A DNA stretch of 38,079 bases from Betaproteobacteria bacterium (GTDB taxonomy: Bacteria > Pseudomonadota > Gammaproteobacteria > Burkholderiales > SG8-39): assembly GCA_009693335.1 (NCBI GenBank), contig SHXK01000008.1:1-38079 (forward strand). Direction: 5' to 3'. The translations under genes and the position numbers were made by a program. Shown piece by piece: positions 7,679 to 14,756 of the stretch (positions within the stretch are counted from its first letter, which is position 1; the number at the start of each line of letters is the position of its first letter). The notes under the pieces are model-generated. The model had not been told where the DNA came from, made no database searches, and saw only the letters and a list, made by a program, of their open reading frames with translations.

Positions 7679-8827
7679 CCTGGGTAGACCGAGCACGTGC
7701 TCGGCAACGTAGGCGAGGATCAGGTTGGTCGAGATCGGCGCCACCAGGTACAGACGTGTTTCCCTGAACTTGCGCTCGACGTCGTACTCGGCGGCGAAGC
7801 CGAAACCACCGTAGGTCTGGATACATACATTGGCCGCTTCCCAGGAGGCCTTGGCGCACAGGTGCTTGGCCATATTGGCTTCGGCCCCGCAGTGCTGCTT
7901 TTCATCGAACAGCGCGGCGGCCTTGTAGCGCATCAGGTTGGCGGCCTCGATTTCCATGTAAGCCTCGGCGATCGGGAACTGGATGCCCTGGTTCTGGCCG
8001 ATCGGCCGACCGAACACCACGCGTTCCTTGGCATACTTGCTGGCGCGCTGCACGAACCAGTGGCCGTCGCCGATGCACTCCGCGGCGATCAGGATGCGCT
8101 CGGCATTCAGACCGTCGAGGATGTACTTGAAGCCCTTGCCTTCTTCGCCGATCAGGTTCTCCACCGGCACTTCGAGGTTATCGATGAACACCTCGTTGGT
8201 TTCATGGTTCACCATATTGCGGATCGGTTTTACGATCAGTCCCTTGCCGATCGCCGAACGCGTATCGACGAGGAAGATGGACATGCCCTCAGACTTCTTC
8301 TTTACTTCAGCGAGCGGGGTGGTGCGCGCCAGCAGGATCATCAGCTCAGAGTGCTGCAGGCGCGAAGTCCAGACCTTCTGGCCGTTGATCACGTAGTGCT
8401 CGCCCTTGCGGACTGCCACCGTCTTGATGCTGGTGGTATCGGTGCCCGCGGTGGGCTCGGTCACGCCCATGGACTGCAAGCGCAATTCTCCGCTGGCGAT
8501 TTTCGGCAGGTACTTCCTCTTTTGCTCCAGCGAGCCGTGCCGTAGCAGCGTATTCATGTTGTACATCTGGCCGTGGCAGCAGCCGGCGTTGCCGCCGCTG
8601 CGGGTGATCTGTTCCATGATCACGGAGGCTTGCGTCAGCGACAGGCCCGAGCCGCCATATTCCTCGGGAATCAGCGCCGACATCCAGCCGGCCTTGGTGA
8701 GCGCCTCGACGAACGCTTCAGGATAGGTGCGCGCCTCGTCTATCTTCTGCCAGTAGGCGGAATCAAAGGTGCTGCAAAGCGCCTGAACGGCGTCCCGCAG
8801 TTCGGTGTGGGATTCTTCGGGTTTCAG
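7670..8827 (-). CDS. Acyl-CoA dehydrogenase (apparent CTG start)
   Basis: A flavin-dependent dehydrogenase of 385 residues if translation starts at the CTG at 8827-8825. That codon has a perfect AAGGAG six bases upstream. The only other start, the ATG at 8683, would remove about 48 residues of conserved N-terminal helix (LRDAVQALCSTFDSAYWQK, GWMSALIPEEYGGSG). No ATG, GTG or TTG exists between 8683 and the upstream in-frame TAG at 8843-8845. Flavin and substrate motifs include GVTEPTAGTDTTSI and INGQKVWTSR. The MCAD-type catalytic glutamate near the C-terminus is absent (LYLVAPISTNL where IYEGT is usual). A glutamate in GLNAERILIAAE (about E243) sits where isovaleryl-CoA dehydrogenase has its base (Glu254). 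Substrate is unknown. Confidence 0.88.
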   Translation of the reverse strand: MKPEESHTELRDAVQALCSTFDSAYWQKIDEARTYPEAFVEALTKAGWMSALIPEEYGGSGLSLTQASVIMEQITRSGGNAGCCHGQMYNMNTLLRHGSLEQKRKYLPKIASGELRLQSMGVTEPTAGTDTTSIKTVAVRKGEHYVINGQKVWTSRLQHSELMILLARTTPLAEVKKKSEGMSIFLVDTRSAIGKGLIVKPIRNMVNHETNEVFIDNLEVPVENLIGEEGKGFKYILDGLNAERILIAAECIGDGHWFVQRASKYAKERVVFGRPIGQNQGIQFPIAEAYMEIEAANLMRYKAAALFDEKQHCGAEANMAKHLCAKASWEAANVCIQTYGGFGFAAEYDVERKFRETRLYLVAPISTNLILAYVAEHVLGLPRSF

Positions 8828-8881
8828 TGTTTTCTCCTTGTCCTAGAGTTTCGGGTGCTTCAATCACCTCATGTCCGCGCG

Positions 8882-9331
8882 CTAACCTGCGCCGGCCGAC
8901 GATCCCCGCAGCGGGTTCTCCCAGCGCAGCCCCGCGAATCGTCCGAAGTCGCCGTCGGTCGAGCACAGGATCAGGCCGTGCTCAATGGCGAGGGCCGCGA
9001 GGTGGGCGTCTTGCACCAGGTTTGCCTGGACTCCCGGCGCACCGAGCAGCTGGCCGAGAAGCTCGCGGTGGCGTTCGCTGGGCTGTGGAATCCAGACCCT
9101 CTGGCAGCCGAGCCAGTCGAGCACCTGCCGCCAGGCGCCGGAGATGGACGCCGGCCGCTCGAACACGCGCGGATTGGTGGTCACGCGCAAAAACGCGAGC
9201 AGGCTGGGCCAGGGCAGGCCGACCGGGGCGGCGCCATTGAGGCGTTCATCGAGCCAACGCCGCGCGCGTTCGTGCTGAGGGAAAGACTGAACATTCGCGT
9301 AAATCAGCAGGTTGGCATCGACCAGGATCAC
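8882..9331 (-). CDS. vapC: PIN-domain toxin, VapC family
   Basis: A 149-residue PIN-domain protein, the probable Mg-dependent RNase toxin of a type II toxin-antitoxin pair. It starts [14 protein letters not shown], placing the first acidic residue at D5. It continues with [32 protein letters not shown] and [17 protein letters not shown], typical of VapC. Its ATG overlaps the TGA of the upstream antitoxin gene by four bases (9328-9331), implying translational coupling. The RNA target cannot be read from sequence. It lies between an acyl-CoA dehydrogenase and a CaiB fragment, so it is probably an acquired module. Confidence 0.92.
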   Translation of the reverse strand: MILVDANLLIYANVQSFPQHERARRWLDERLNGAAPVGLPWPSLLAFLRVTTNPRVFERPASISGAWRQVLDWLGCQRVWIPQPSERHRELLGQLLGAPGVQANLVQDAHLAALAIEHGLILCSTDGDFGRFAGLRWENPLRGSSAGAG

Positions 9332-9579
9332 TGGAAGGTCTCGCCCTCGGCGATTGCAAGAACTTCCGCGACGTTGTCGACGTTGCCGACGAGGCAGCGC
9401 CCAAGCGATACCGCCTTGGTGTGGAACGACCGGCGCGGCGGCGAGGGCGGAGACGAGAGCTGCCCAAGGCCCTGGCGCAAGGCGTCGTTGACGATCTGCT
9501 TCAGGCTCGCGTGCCGCGCCTTTCGCAGGCGCTCAAGCGCCGCGGAGACGTCCTTGTCCAGTGTCAATGTGGTTCTCAT
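9328..9579 (-). CDS. vapB: Ribbon-helix-helix antitoxin, VapB family
   Basis: An 83-residue protein. The N-terminal [19 protein letters not shown] is a ribbon-helix-helix DNA-binding segment, and the C-terminal part (about 45-83) would wrap and inhibit the toxin. It is predicted to neutralise the adjacent PIN toxin and, with it, to repress its own promoter. The ATG at 9579 has no Shine-Dalgarno and lies only a few bases past the likely transcription start, so the message may be leaderless. Paired inverted repeats immediately upstream are the expected operator. Confidence 0.9.
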   Translation of the reverse strand: MRTTLTLDKDVSAALERLRKARHASLKQIVNDALRQGLGQLSSPPSPPRRSFHTKAVSLGRCLVGNVDNVAEVLAIAEGETFQ

Positions 9580-9625
9580 GCATCAAAGCATAAATAAGTT
9601 GATGCCTTGATGTCAATGGGCATCA
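9580..9625 (-). promoter_or_regulatory. vapBC promoter and candidate operator
   Basis: On the minus strand, TTGACA (9616-9611) is a consensus -35 box, with an AT-rich -10 region around 9594-9588. GCATCAA (9580-9586) and TTGATGC (9599-9605) form a perfect inverted repeat covering the -10 and start region. A second pair, TTGATG (9607-9612) and GCATCA (9620-9625), covers the -35. The arrangement fits autoregulation by a ribbon-helix-helix antitoxin; binding itself is inferred. Confidence 0.6.
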
Positions 9626-9721
9626 GGGAAGTGGGTGCGACATGTCGACGCACAATTTGCGGTGCTGCACCTGTGGGTCCTCGAACACTTCCTGCATGTT
9701 GTTGATCGGGCCGAAAGCCAT
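9623..9721 (-). pseudogene. Fragment of a CaiB/BaiF CoA-transferase gene
   Basis: Bases 9633-9720 are nearly identical (about 8 mismatches in 88) to 16317-16404 within the complete CaiB gene of this window, in the same orientation. The minus-strand reading begins at 9721 and contains GPINNMQEVFEDPQVQHRKL, then VDMSHPLP, then a TGA at 9625-9623. It covers only about 32 residues of the roughly 400 of the family. It is wedged between the vapBC promoter and the UbiA-family stop codon, so it is either a relic of a second CaiB gene or a short duplicated patch. Confidence 0.78.
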
Positions 9722-10570
9722 TCAGGTTCCGGAGATGTAGCGCTGAAAGAAGAGGGTGACTGCAAAGCCAGCCAAGGCGAGGGCAGCTAGCGCCATGGAA
9801 CCGGTTCCTGCGATCAACATGGCATCGAGGAGCGAGAGGCCGGCGATCAGGCTGACCACGGCACGCGGAATGTCGCCTTTCCTGCGCCGATGCAAGAACC
9901 AGAGCGCCACCAGCATCCAGCCGCTGAACAACAACCAGAAAAAGCCGACCATGGCATCTCCTACGACGAGCCAGATGCCGTAGGCCACTGGCGCTGCGAG
10001 GAAGATCAGCGGCCAGAGGTTCTCGACCCGGTCCAGATTCTCCTGTTTGGCGACGTAGGTGAGTCCGATCAGGTAGCACAACATCAACCCTGCACCGATC
10101 CACAGGGGCGAGGGCGGCGCGAGCGTGTAGCACAGGCCCGCGCCCACATACACCAGCACCCTGCAGAAGCCCATCACCACCGGGCTGAGCAGATTCTGCT
10201 TGTGGTGCCAGTCGTAGAAGGTGATGGCGATCGCAAGCGTCAGACCGGCGATGGCGGGCGCGATCCCGATCCACGCCAGAAGTGCAATGCCAGCCGCCAT
10301 CAGGCCGAAGCCGTAACAAAAGACCTCCCGGCCACTGATCTCGCCGGAGGGAATCGGACGCTCGGGCCGCTCCACGGCGTCGTAGGCCGCGTCGAAGGCG
10401 TCGTTCAGGAACATGCCGCCGGTGTAGAACAGCGAAAACGCGAGCAGCATGAGCACGAACTCCGGCCCGAATGCGCCTGCGCCCGCCAGCACCGCGCCGG
10501 CCAGCGTGTTGGTCCACACCGTCGGCAGGTTGGAAGCGCGCCCAAGCCTGAGCGCCGTGCGAAGCTTCAC
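9722..10570 (-). CDS. UbiA-family prenyltransferase, EboC-like
   Basis: A membrane protein of 282 residues from the GTG at 10570; reading back to 10720 would run into the divergent neighbour's coding sequence. The first Asp-rich prenyl-diphosphate/Mg motif is NDAFDAAYDAVERPERPIPS, and the second region contains FYDWHHKQNLLSP. About eight hydrophobic segments follow the usual UbiA layout. The ERPERPIPSG block and the nearby eboA, eboB and eboF genes suggest EboC, which is expected to transfer a prenyl group to an unknown acceptor. An alternative is a generic UbiA enzyme unrelated to Ebo. The start is not well supported by a Shine-Dalgarno. Confidence 0.85.
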   Translation of the reverse strand: MKLRTALRLGRASNLPTVWTNTLAGAVLAGAGAFGPEFVLMLLAFSLFYTGGMFLNDAFDAAYDAVERPERPIPSGEISGREVFCYGFGLMAAGIALLAWIGIAPAIAGLTLAIAITFYDWHHKQNLLSPVVMGFCRVLVYVGAGLCYTLAPPSPLWIGAGLMLCYLIGLTYVAKQENLDRVENLWPLIFLAAPVAYGIWLVVGDAMVGFFWLLFSGWMLVALWFLHRRRKGDIPRAVVSLIAGLSLLDAMLIAGTGSMALAALALAGFAVTLFFQRYISGT

Positions 10571-10658
10571 TGCGGCAGCGCCATCTTCGGATTCCTGTCT
10601 TAAGATTAAACAACCCGTGCAATGCTGTAGTGTACGTAAATTCAGAGGATTAAAAAAT

Positions 10659-11015
10659 ATGCGCACCGTGAACATGCTGCTTGGTCTGTTGATGGTCGTG
10701 TTTGCCGCGCTCCAGTACAACGACCCTGACCCGCTGCTGTGGATCTTTATTTATCTGGTGCCGGCCGGGTGGGCGTTCGCCGCGGCATTTCGCTTAGCGC
10801 AGGTGCGCTCGCAGGCGGGAGAACGCCTGTTGTGGGCTACTCTGGTGGTCGGTGCGGCGACCACCGTCTACTACTGGCCCACCATGCCGGCCTTCTGGCG
10901 CAAGGAGGTGTGGTGGGTGGAGGAAACGGCGCGCGAAGGCATGGGCGTGATGATCGCGCTCGCTGTCCTGTTGGTGGTCCTGGCGACGGCCCTGTTGCGT
11001 AAGCCCGCCGCCTGA
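10659..11015 (+). CDS. TMEM220-family small membrane protein
   Basis: A 118-residue protein with about four hydrophobic segments (roughly residues 4-16, 22-42, 55-72, 92-112). The motif AALQYNDPDPLLWIFIYLVP is typical of the transmembrane 220 family, whose function is unknown. The ATG at 10659 is preceded by AGAGGA at 10643-10648. A longer in-frame reading to 10449 overlaps the divergent prenyltransferase and is rejected. It is the only plus-strand gene within the partial Ebo block and is divergent from the UbiA-family gene. Confidence 0.8.
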   Translation: MRTVNMLLGLLMVVFAALQYNDPDPLLWIFIYLVPAGWAFAAAFRLAQVRSQAGERLLWATLVVGAATTVYYWPTMPAFWRKEVWWVEETAREGMGVMIALAVLLVVLATALLRKPAA

Positions 11016-11021
11016 TCAGTA

Positions 11022-11423
11022 TTAGGGCGAGAAGGTCCTGCTCTTCATGTAGGCGACCACGCTTTTTCGCTGCTCGTCGGTAAACACGTCTTTCCAGGCC
11101 GGCATCTTGCCGAAGCCGAAGGTGACGCGGTCGTAGATCACGTCGGGGGTCATTGGGCCGGGACTGAGCTTGGGCGCCTTGCCCGGATAAGCAGCCGCGC
11201 CATGGCAGTGCCGGCACTGGGCCTCCCAGACTTTCCTGCCGACCTCAATATTGGCCTTGTTGGACAGATAGGCCTTGTCGAAGACCGGAACCTGCTCCTT
11301 CACCGACTTTCGCTGTTCATCGGTTGTCGCCGCCACGGCAGCGGTAGCGAACAGGCACAACAGCGCGCCTGCGGCTCGCGATAATCGCCGCCGCATGGGC
11401 GCGGCGGCGGCGATCTCCCGCAT
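11022..11423 (-). CDS. Periplasmic c-type cytochrome
   Basis: Encodes 133 residues. An alternative ATG at 11396 (residue 10) gives a cleaner signal peptide, MRRRLSRAAGALLCLFATAA. The heme-binding motif is CRHCH (C70, C73, H74), followed by GAAAYPGKAPKLSPG. A later methionine in GFGKMPAWKDVF is the likely distal ligand, the pattern of a class I mono-heme cytochrome. It starts 10 bp after the stop of the PQQ-type dehydrogenase on the same strand, so it is the likely electron acceptor of that enzyme. TDEQRKSV occurs twice in the protein, near each end. Confidence 0.9.
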   Translation of the reverse strand: MREIAAAAPMRRRLSRAAGALLCLFATAAVAATTDEQRKSVKEQVPVFDKAYLSNKANIEVGRKVWEAQCRHCHGAAAYPGKAPKLSPGPMTPDVIYDRVTFGFGKMPAWKDVFTDEQRKSVVAYMKSRTFSP

Positions 11424-11433
11424 GGTCAGATGC

Positions 11434-12741
11434 TTACTGTGCCGGGACGATCTTGTAGATCGTGTCCAGCGACCCGTTCGGGCCCGTGGTGATCGAAGTC
11501 AAGACGTAGACCTCGCCGTTGCGATCCTGCGCAAAAGCTAGCACATACGGCATCTTGCCCTTCCGGTTGCTTACTTCGGCCACCTCCATGCTCCACTTGC
11601 CGTCCGCTGCCTTGGTGCCGAAGAAGATCTGGCCGTCCATCACGTCGAAGGACTTGCTCCAATCACCGAAGATGTACTTGCCCTTCCAAGCGGCAACCTT
11701 GCCCTGGTACACGTAGCCGCCCGTCACCGAAATGCCCTTGCAGCCATCGGGTTTGGCGGTGCAGTTGTTGTACTCGATGATCGCGGGGGTAATGCCGGCC
11801 TTGTCGCAGGTCGCCGGATGATCGTCGGGCTTCAAGTAGTCGAAGCAGCGCATCATGCCTTCCACGCGCCGCCAGCCCAGGTTCTGGCCCTTGCCGACAG
11901 TCTTGATGGCTTCGTAGCTGTTTTGCTGCACGTCGCCGCAGAACAGCTCGCCGCCCGCAGTATTGAACGAGCAGCGCCACGGGTTGCGCAGGCCGTAGGC
12001 CCAGATTTCCGGCTTGGCTTTCTTGTCGCCGACGAACGGATTGTCGGACGGGACGCCATAGGGCTTGCCGTCAGTGCGCGCATCGACGTCGATACGCAGC
12101 ATCTTGCCCAGCGTGGTCGACATATCCTGGCCGTTGCCGATGGCCGGATTATGGCCAATGCCCCAGTCGTTGGCGTAGCCGCCGTCGCCCATCGATACGT
12201 ACAGCTTGCCGTCTGGCCCGAAGCCTATCCAGTGGCCGTTATGGTTGAACTGCGGCCAGGGCGTGGTCATGATGCGACGCGCCGAACTCGGGTCGGCCAT
12301 GTTGGGGTCGGTCTTTGATACCGTGTATTCCTCGACCACGTTGCTGTGCGAGTACCACAGCATCTGACCCAAGTCCGACTGGTAATCCAAGTGTGCGCTG
12401 TAGGCGACGTAGAATTTTCCATTGTCCTTGAACTTCGGATGAAAGGCGATACCCAACAGGCCGCGCTCATCGAAATCGTGGTGCAGCTTGGGGATCCTGC
12501 TGCGGACGTCGAGGAAGGGAGTGGGCAGCAGCTTGCCCTTGTCCAGGATGCGCACGCGGCCGTTCTGCTCGGTGATGAACATTCGGCTGTCACCGGCCGG
12601 CGACACCATCGCCAGTGGCGTATTCACCGCCGTAACGAGCGGCTCAAGCTTGATCTTCACCCCCTGCGCCATTGCTGCTTCGCCTGTTATGGCAAGCAGC
12701 ACCGCAGCGGACAGCGCTCCACTTAGTTTCCCGATCTTCAT
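11434..12741 (-). CDS. PQQ-dependent sugar dehydrogenase (GDH-B/sorbosone dehydrogenase fold)
   Basis: A 435-residue secreted beta-propeller protein. The ATG at 12741 has GGGGAGGGG about 7 bases upstream; a reading from 12759 adds six residues in front of the signal peptide. Residues 1-25 (MKIGKLSGALSAAVLLAITG) are the signal sequence. Family features are MFITEQNGRVRILDKGKLL, DERGLLGIAFHPKFKDNGKF, FNHNGHWIGFGPDGKLYVSM, GDGGYANDW, GKMLRIDVDAR and EIWAYGLRNPWRCSFN. Such enzymes oxidise aldoses or related polyols in the periplasm using PQQ and feed electrons to a cytochrome. The downstream cytochrome gene fits this. The substrate is unknown, and no PQQ biosynthesis genes are nearby. Confidence 0.92.
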   Translation of the reverse strand: MKIGKLSGALSAAVLLAITGEAAMAQGVKIKLEPLVTAVNTPLAMVSPAGDSRMFITEQNGRVRILDKGKLLPTPFLDVRSRIPKLHHDFDERGLLGIAFHPKFKDNGKFYVAYSAHLDYQSDLGQMLWYSHSNVVEEYTVSKTDPNMADPSSARRIMTTPWPQFNHNGHWIGFGPDGKLYVSMGDGGYANDWGIGHNPAIGNGQDMSTTLGKMLRIDVDARTDGKPYGVPSDNPFVGDKKAKPEIWAYGLRNPWRCSFNTAGGELFCGDVQQNSYEAIKTVGKGQNLGWRRVEGMMRCFDYLKPDDHPATCDKAGITPAIIEYNNCTAKPDGCKGISVTGGYVYQGKVAAWKGKYIFGDWSKSFDVMDGQIFFGTKAADGKWSMEVAEVSNRKGKMPYVLAFAQDRNGEVYVLTSITTGPNGSLDTIYKIVPAQ

Positions 12742-12782
12742 TTGCCAGCCCCTCCCCATTAAATTTTGTTCCCCGTTACTGT

Positions 12783-12808
12783 GTGATCGTCCTTCCCCTG
12801 GCGATCAC
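12783..12808. promoter_or_regulatory. Inverted repeat upstream of the PQQ dehydrogenase gene
   Basis: GTGATCG (12783-12789) and CGATCAC (12802-12808) are perfect complementary 7-base arms separated by 12 bases. They lie 42 bp before the dehydrogenase start, in the 173-bp gap after eboB. The spacing of the arm centres (19 bp, about two helical turns) would suit a dimeric regulator. A hairpin in the leader is the alternative. No regulator gene adjoins it. Confidence 0.35.
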
Positions 12809-12914
12809 CGCCTCCTCAAGTTGGGCGTGACCAAGTATACGCAAGTGCTCTGGAATTCTCCAAGAATCCATCTGCCGCAGCGCACAATGCCGCGAGTGGA
12901 CGATGGACAGTGCG

Positions 12915-13841
12915 TTATTCGATGATCAGGTCGTCCATCGTGCGCCGGCTCTTGCCCTCCTCAACCCGGGGTTCCCGCCCGCCGCGCAGGATGGAATTGC
13001 CTTCAAAGACCGCACGCTGGTCGATGGCCTGGGGATTCAGCCAGTCTTCCTCCTTCATCTGGCCGCTCTGCCCGTAAGCATCAAGCGCGTTCTGATAGCA
13101 GGCAAGCCGGACCTGCTCTTCAGCAATACCTTGCTGCAGCGCCAGTTTCGCCGTCTTGGCGACGCCCAGGGGCTCGGAGATTCCCCAATCGCAGGCCGAA
13201 TCAACGATGACCTGTTTCGCGCCGTACTGCCGCAGGATCTCCACCATGCGCGCGTTGCCCATTTTGGTGCTGGGGTAGATGGAGAAGCCCGCCCAGTAGC
13301 CGCGCTCCAGTGTCTCCTTCACCGTTTCCTCGTTGTTGTGGTCAACCACCACCATGGTGGGATCGAGGCCGTGTTCGTCACATACGTCCATCGAGCGTGT
13401 GGTGCCTCTTTTCTTGTCCCGGTGTGGGGTATGGATCATGACCGGCAGGCCGAGCTTCTTGGCCAACTCGAGCTGCAGACGGTAGTACTTGTCCTCGAGC
13501 GGTGATTGCTCGTCATAGCCGATCTCGCCGATCGCCACCACGCCCTCCTTCAGCGCGAAGCGCGGGATCAGCTCCATCACGCCCTCGGCCAGTTCCTCGT
13601 TGTTGGCCTCCTTGGAATTCAGTCCAATGGTGCAGTAGTGGCGGATGCCGAACTGACTGGCGCGGAAGCGCTCGAAACCGACGATCGAGGACAGGTAGTC
13701 CAGATATGAGCCAACGTTAGTGCGCGGCTGACCGATCCAGAATGCCGGCTCGATCACCGCGACGACCCCGGAGGCGGCCATCGCCTCGTAGTCATCCGTG
13801 GTTCTCGAAATCATGTGTGCGTGTGGATCAATAAGCATCAT
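12915..13841 (-). CDS. eboB: EboB, TatD-like metal-dependent hydrolase
   Basis: Encodes 308 residues from the ATG at 13841, which has GGGAGG seven bases upstream; the reading from 13856 is not supported. The fold is an amidohydrolase/TatD barrel with metal-site motifs IDPHAHM (D5, H7, H9), AIGEIGYDEQSP, VMIHTPHRDKK, VVVDHNNEETV and VDSACDWGISEP. Diagnostic of EboB rather than ordinary TatD are ISRTTDDYEAMAASGVVAVI, EPAFWIGQPRTNVGSYLDY and CTIGLNSKEAN. EboB is a conserved member of Ebo clusters; its reaction is not established. The eboA stop lies 25 bp upstream on the same strand, so the two are probably co-transcribed. Confidence 0.88.
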   Translation of the reverse strand: MMLIDPHAHMISRTTDDYEAMAASGVVAVIEPAFWIGQPRTNVGSYLDYLSSIVGFERFRASQFGIRHYCTIGLNSKEANNEELAEGVMELIPRFALKEGVVAIGEIGYDEQSPLEDKYYRLQLELAKKLGLPVMIHTPHRDKKRGTTRSMDVCDEHGLDPTMVVVDHNNEETVKETLERGYWAGFSIYPSTKMGNARMVEILRQYGAKQVIVDSACDWGISEPLGVAKTAKLALQQGIAEEQVRLACYQNALDAYGQSGQMKEEDWLNPQAIDQRAVFEGNSILRGGREPRVEEGKSRRTMDDLIIE

Positions 13842-13866
13842 GGCAGAGCCTCCCAATAGGTCGAGT

Positions 13867-14724
13867 TTACTGTAGCGTCGCCCAGGTGAGGCGATCGCGA
13901 AAAATATCTCCGGTCAGCGCCGGAAAATCCTGCAGCAGCCGCGCCGCCCTGAGGTCCGGGCTGGCGGCAAGAGCGAGCGCCGCGGCGTGTCGCTCGATGG
14001 TCTCGCCGCTTCCGAGCACGCGTGCCAAATCGTCGATCGCTTGGCCTTCGGCGAATGGGCCGACGCAGCGCCAGATCTCGAACGGCACTGACCGACCGGC
14101 CGCCCAGCGCTCGTGGGCGAAGTCGCACATGATGCGAGCGAGCTCAGGGTTGGCGCGCTGGTCCAGCCCCTGGATAGGCGCGAGCGGGCTGCCGATGAAC
14201 AGCGCTTTGAGCACCATGTGGTTCCAGCGGTGCTCCTCGAAATACGTTTTCGGATAGGGATTGTGGTGGGCGATCGCCTCGAACACCGCGCGCATGTTGC
14301 TGCGCAGGCCTTCCCCGACCTGTTCCTCCAGCGTCGTCGGATCCGGGTACAGCGGCAGGCCGCGGTAAAGGGTGATCAGCTCCGCCACATCGGCGCTTCT
14401 GCACAAAACGCGAAAGCGCTGCGCAAAGGGTATTGCCGTGCGCGGCAATCCGCTTAACACCAGGATGCGCGCGGCGTCGGTCACGCTCCAGCCGCGCGGG
14501 TCCCATCCTTCGATGGACTTGCCGGCTGCGAAGAGCTCGGCGGCGCTGAGCGCAAGCTGGGCTTTCCCCAGCCGCCGCGGGATCATGCCCAGGACAATGT
14601 CGAGCGCCGCATCCGCAGGATCCTGCATGAGCGCAGCGATCTGCGCCTCCAGCCACGCGCCGGTTTGCGCGTCGAGCTGGCGCTGCAAACACTCGCGCAA
14701 CAGGTTCCTTGCTGCGTCGCTCAC
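13867..14724 (-). CDS. eboA: EboA-domain protein
   Basis: A 285-residue, mostly helical soluble protein. It starts at GTG (14724) with GGAG five bases upstream. Recognisable EboA segments are GWDPRGWSVTDAARILVL, RTYFEEHRWNHMVLKALFIG-like sequence (here KTYFEEHRWNHMVLKALFIG) and EIWRCVGPFAEGQAIDDLAR. No catalytic motif is evident and the family has no known activity. EboA occurs together with EboB, EboC and EboF in Ebo clusters. The C-terminus resembles repeat-like helices (AAALALAASPDLRAARLL). It heads the minus-strand run eboA-eboB-PQQ dehydrogenase-cytochrome and is divergent from eboF with only 32 bp between the start codons. Confidence 0.85.
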   Translation of the reverse strand: MSDAARNLLRECLQRQLDAQTGAWLEAQIAALMQDPADAALDIVLGMIPRRLGKAQLALSAAELFAAGKSIEGWDPRGWSVTDAARILVLSGLPRTAIPFAQRFRVLCRSADVAELITLYRGLPLYPDPTTLEEQVGEGLRSNMRAVFEAIAHHNPYPKTYFEEHRWNHMVLKALFIGSPLAPIQGLDQRANPELARIMCDFAHERWAAGRSVPFEIWRCVGPFAEGQAIDDLARVLGSGETIERHAAALALAASPDLRAARLLQDFPALTGDIFRDRLTWATLQ

Positions 14725-14756
14725 TGTGTCTCCATGGCGCTGTTATTCTACGTCAC

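Noticed and set aside
9580-9721. Mobile element at the vapBC/CaiB-fragment junction
   Set aside because: No transposase, terminal inverted repeats or target-site duplication could be seen.
11022-11423. Internal duplication in the cytochrome (TDEQRKSV twice)
   Set aside because: The shared stretch is only eight residues and the DNA has diverged, so it may be coincidence.
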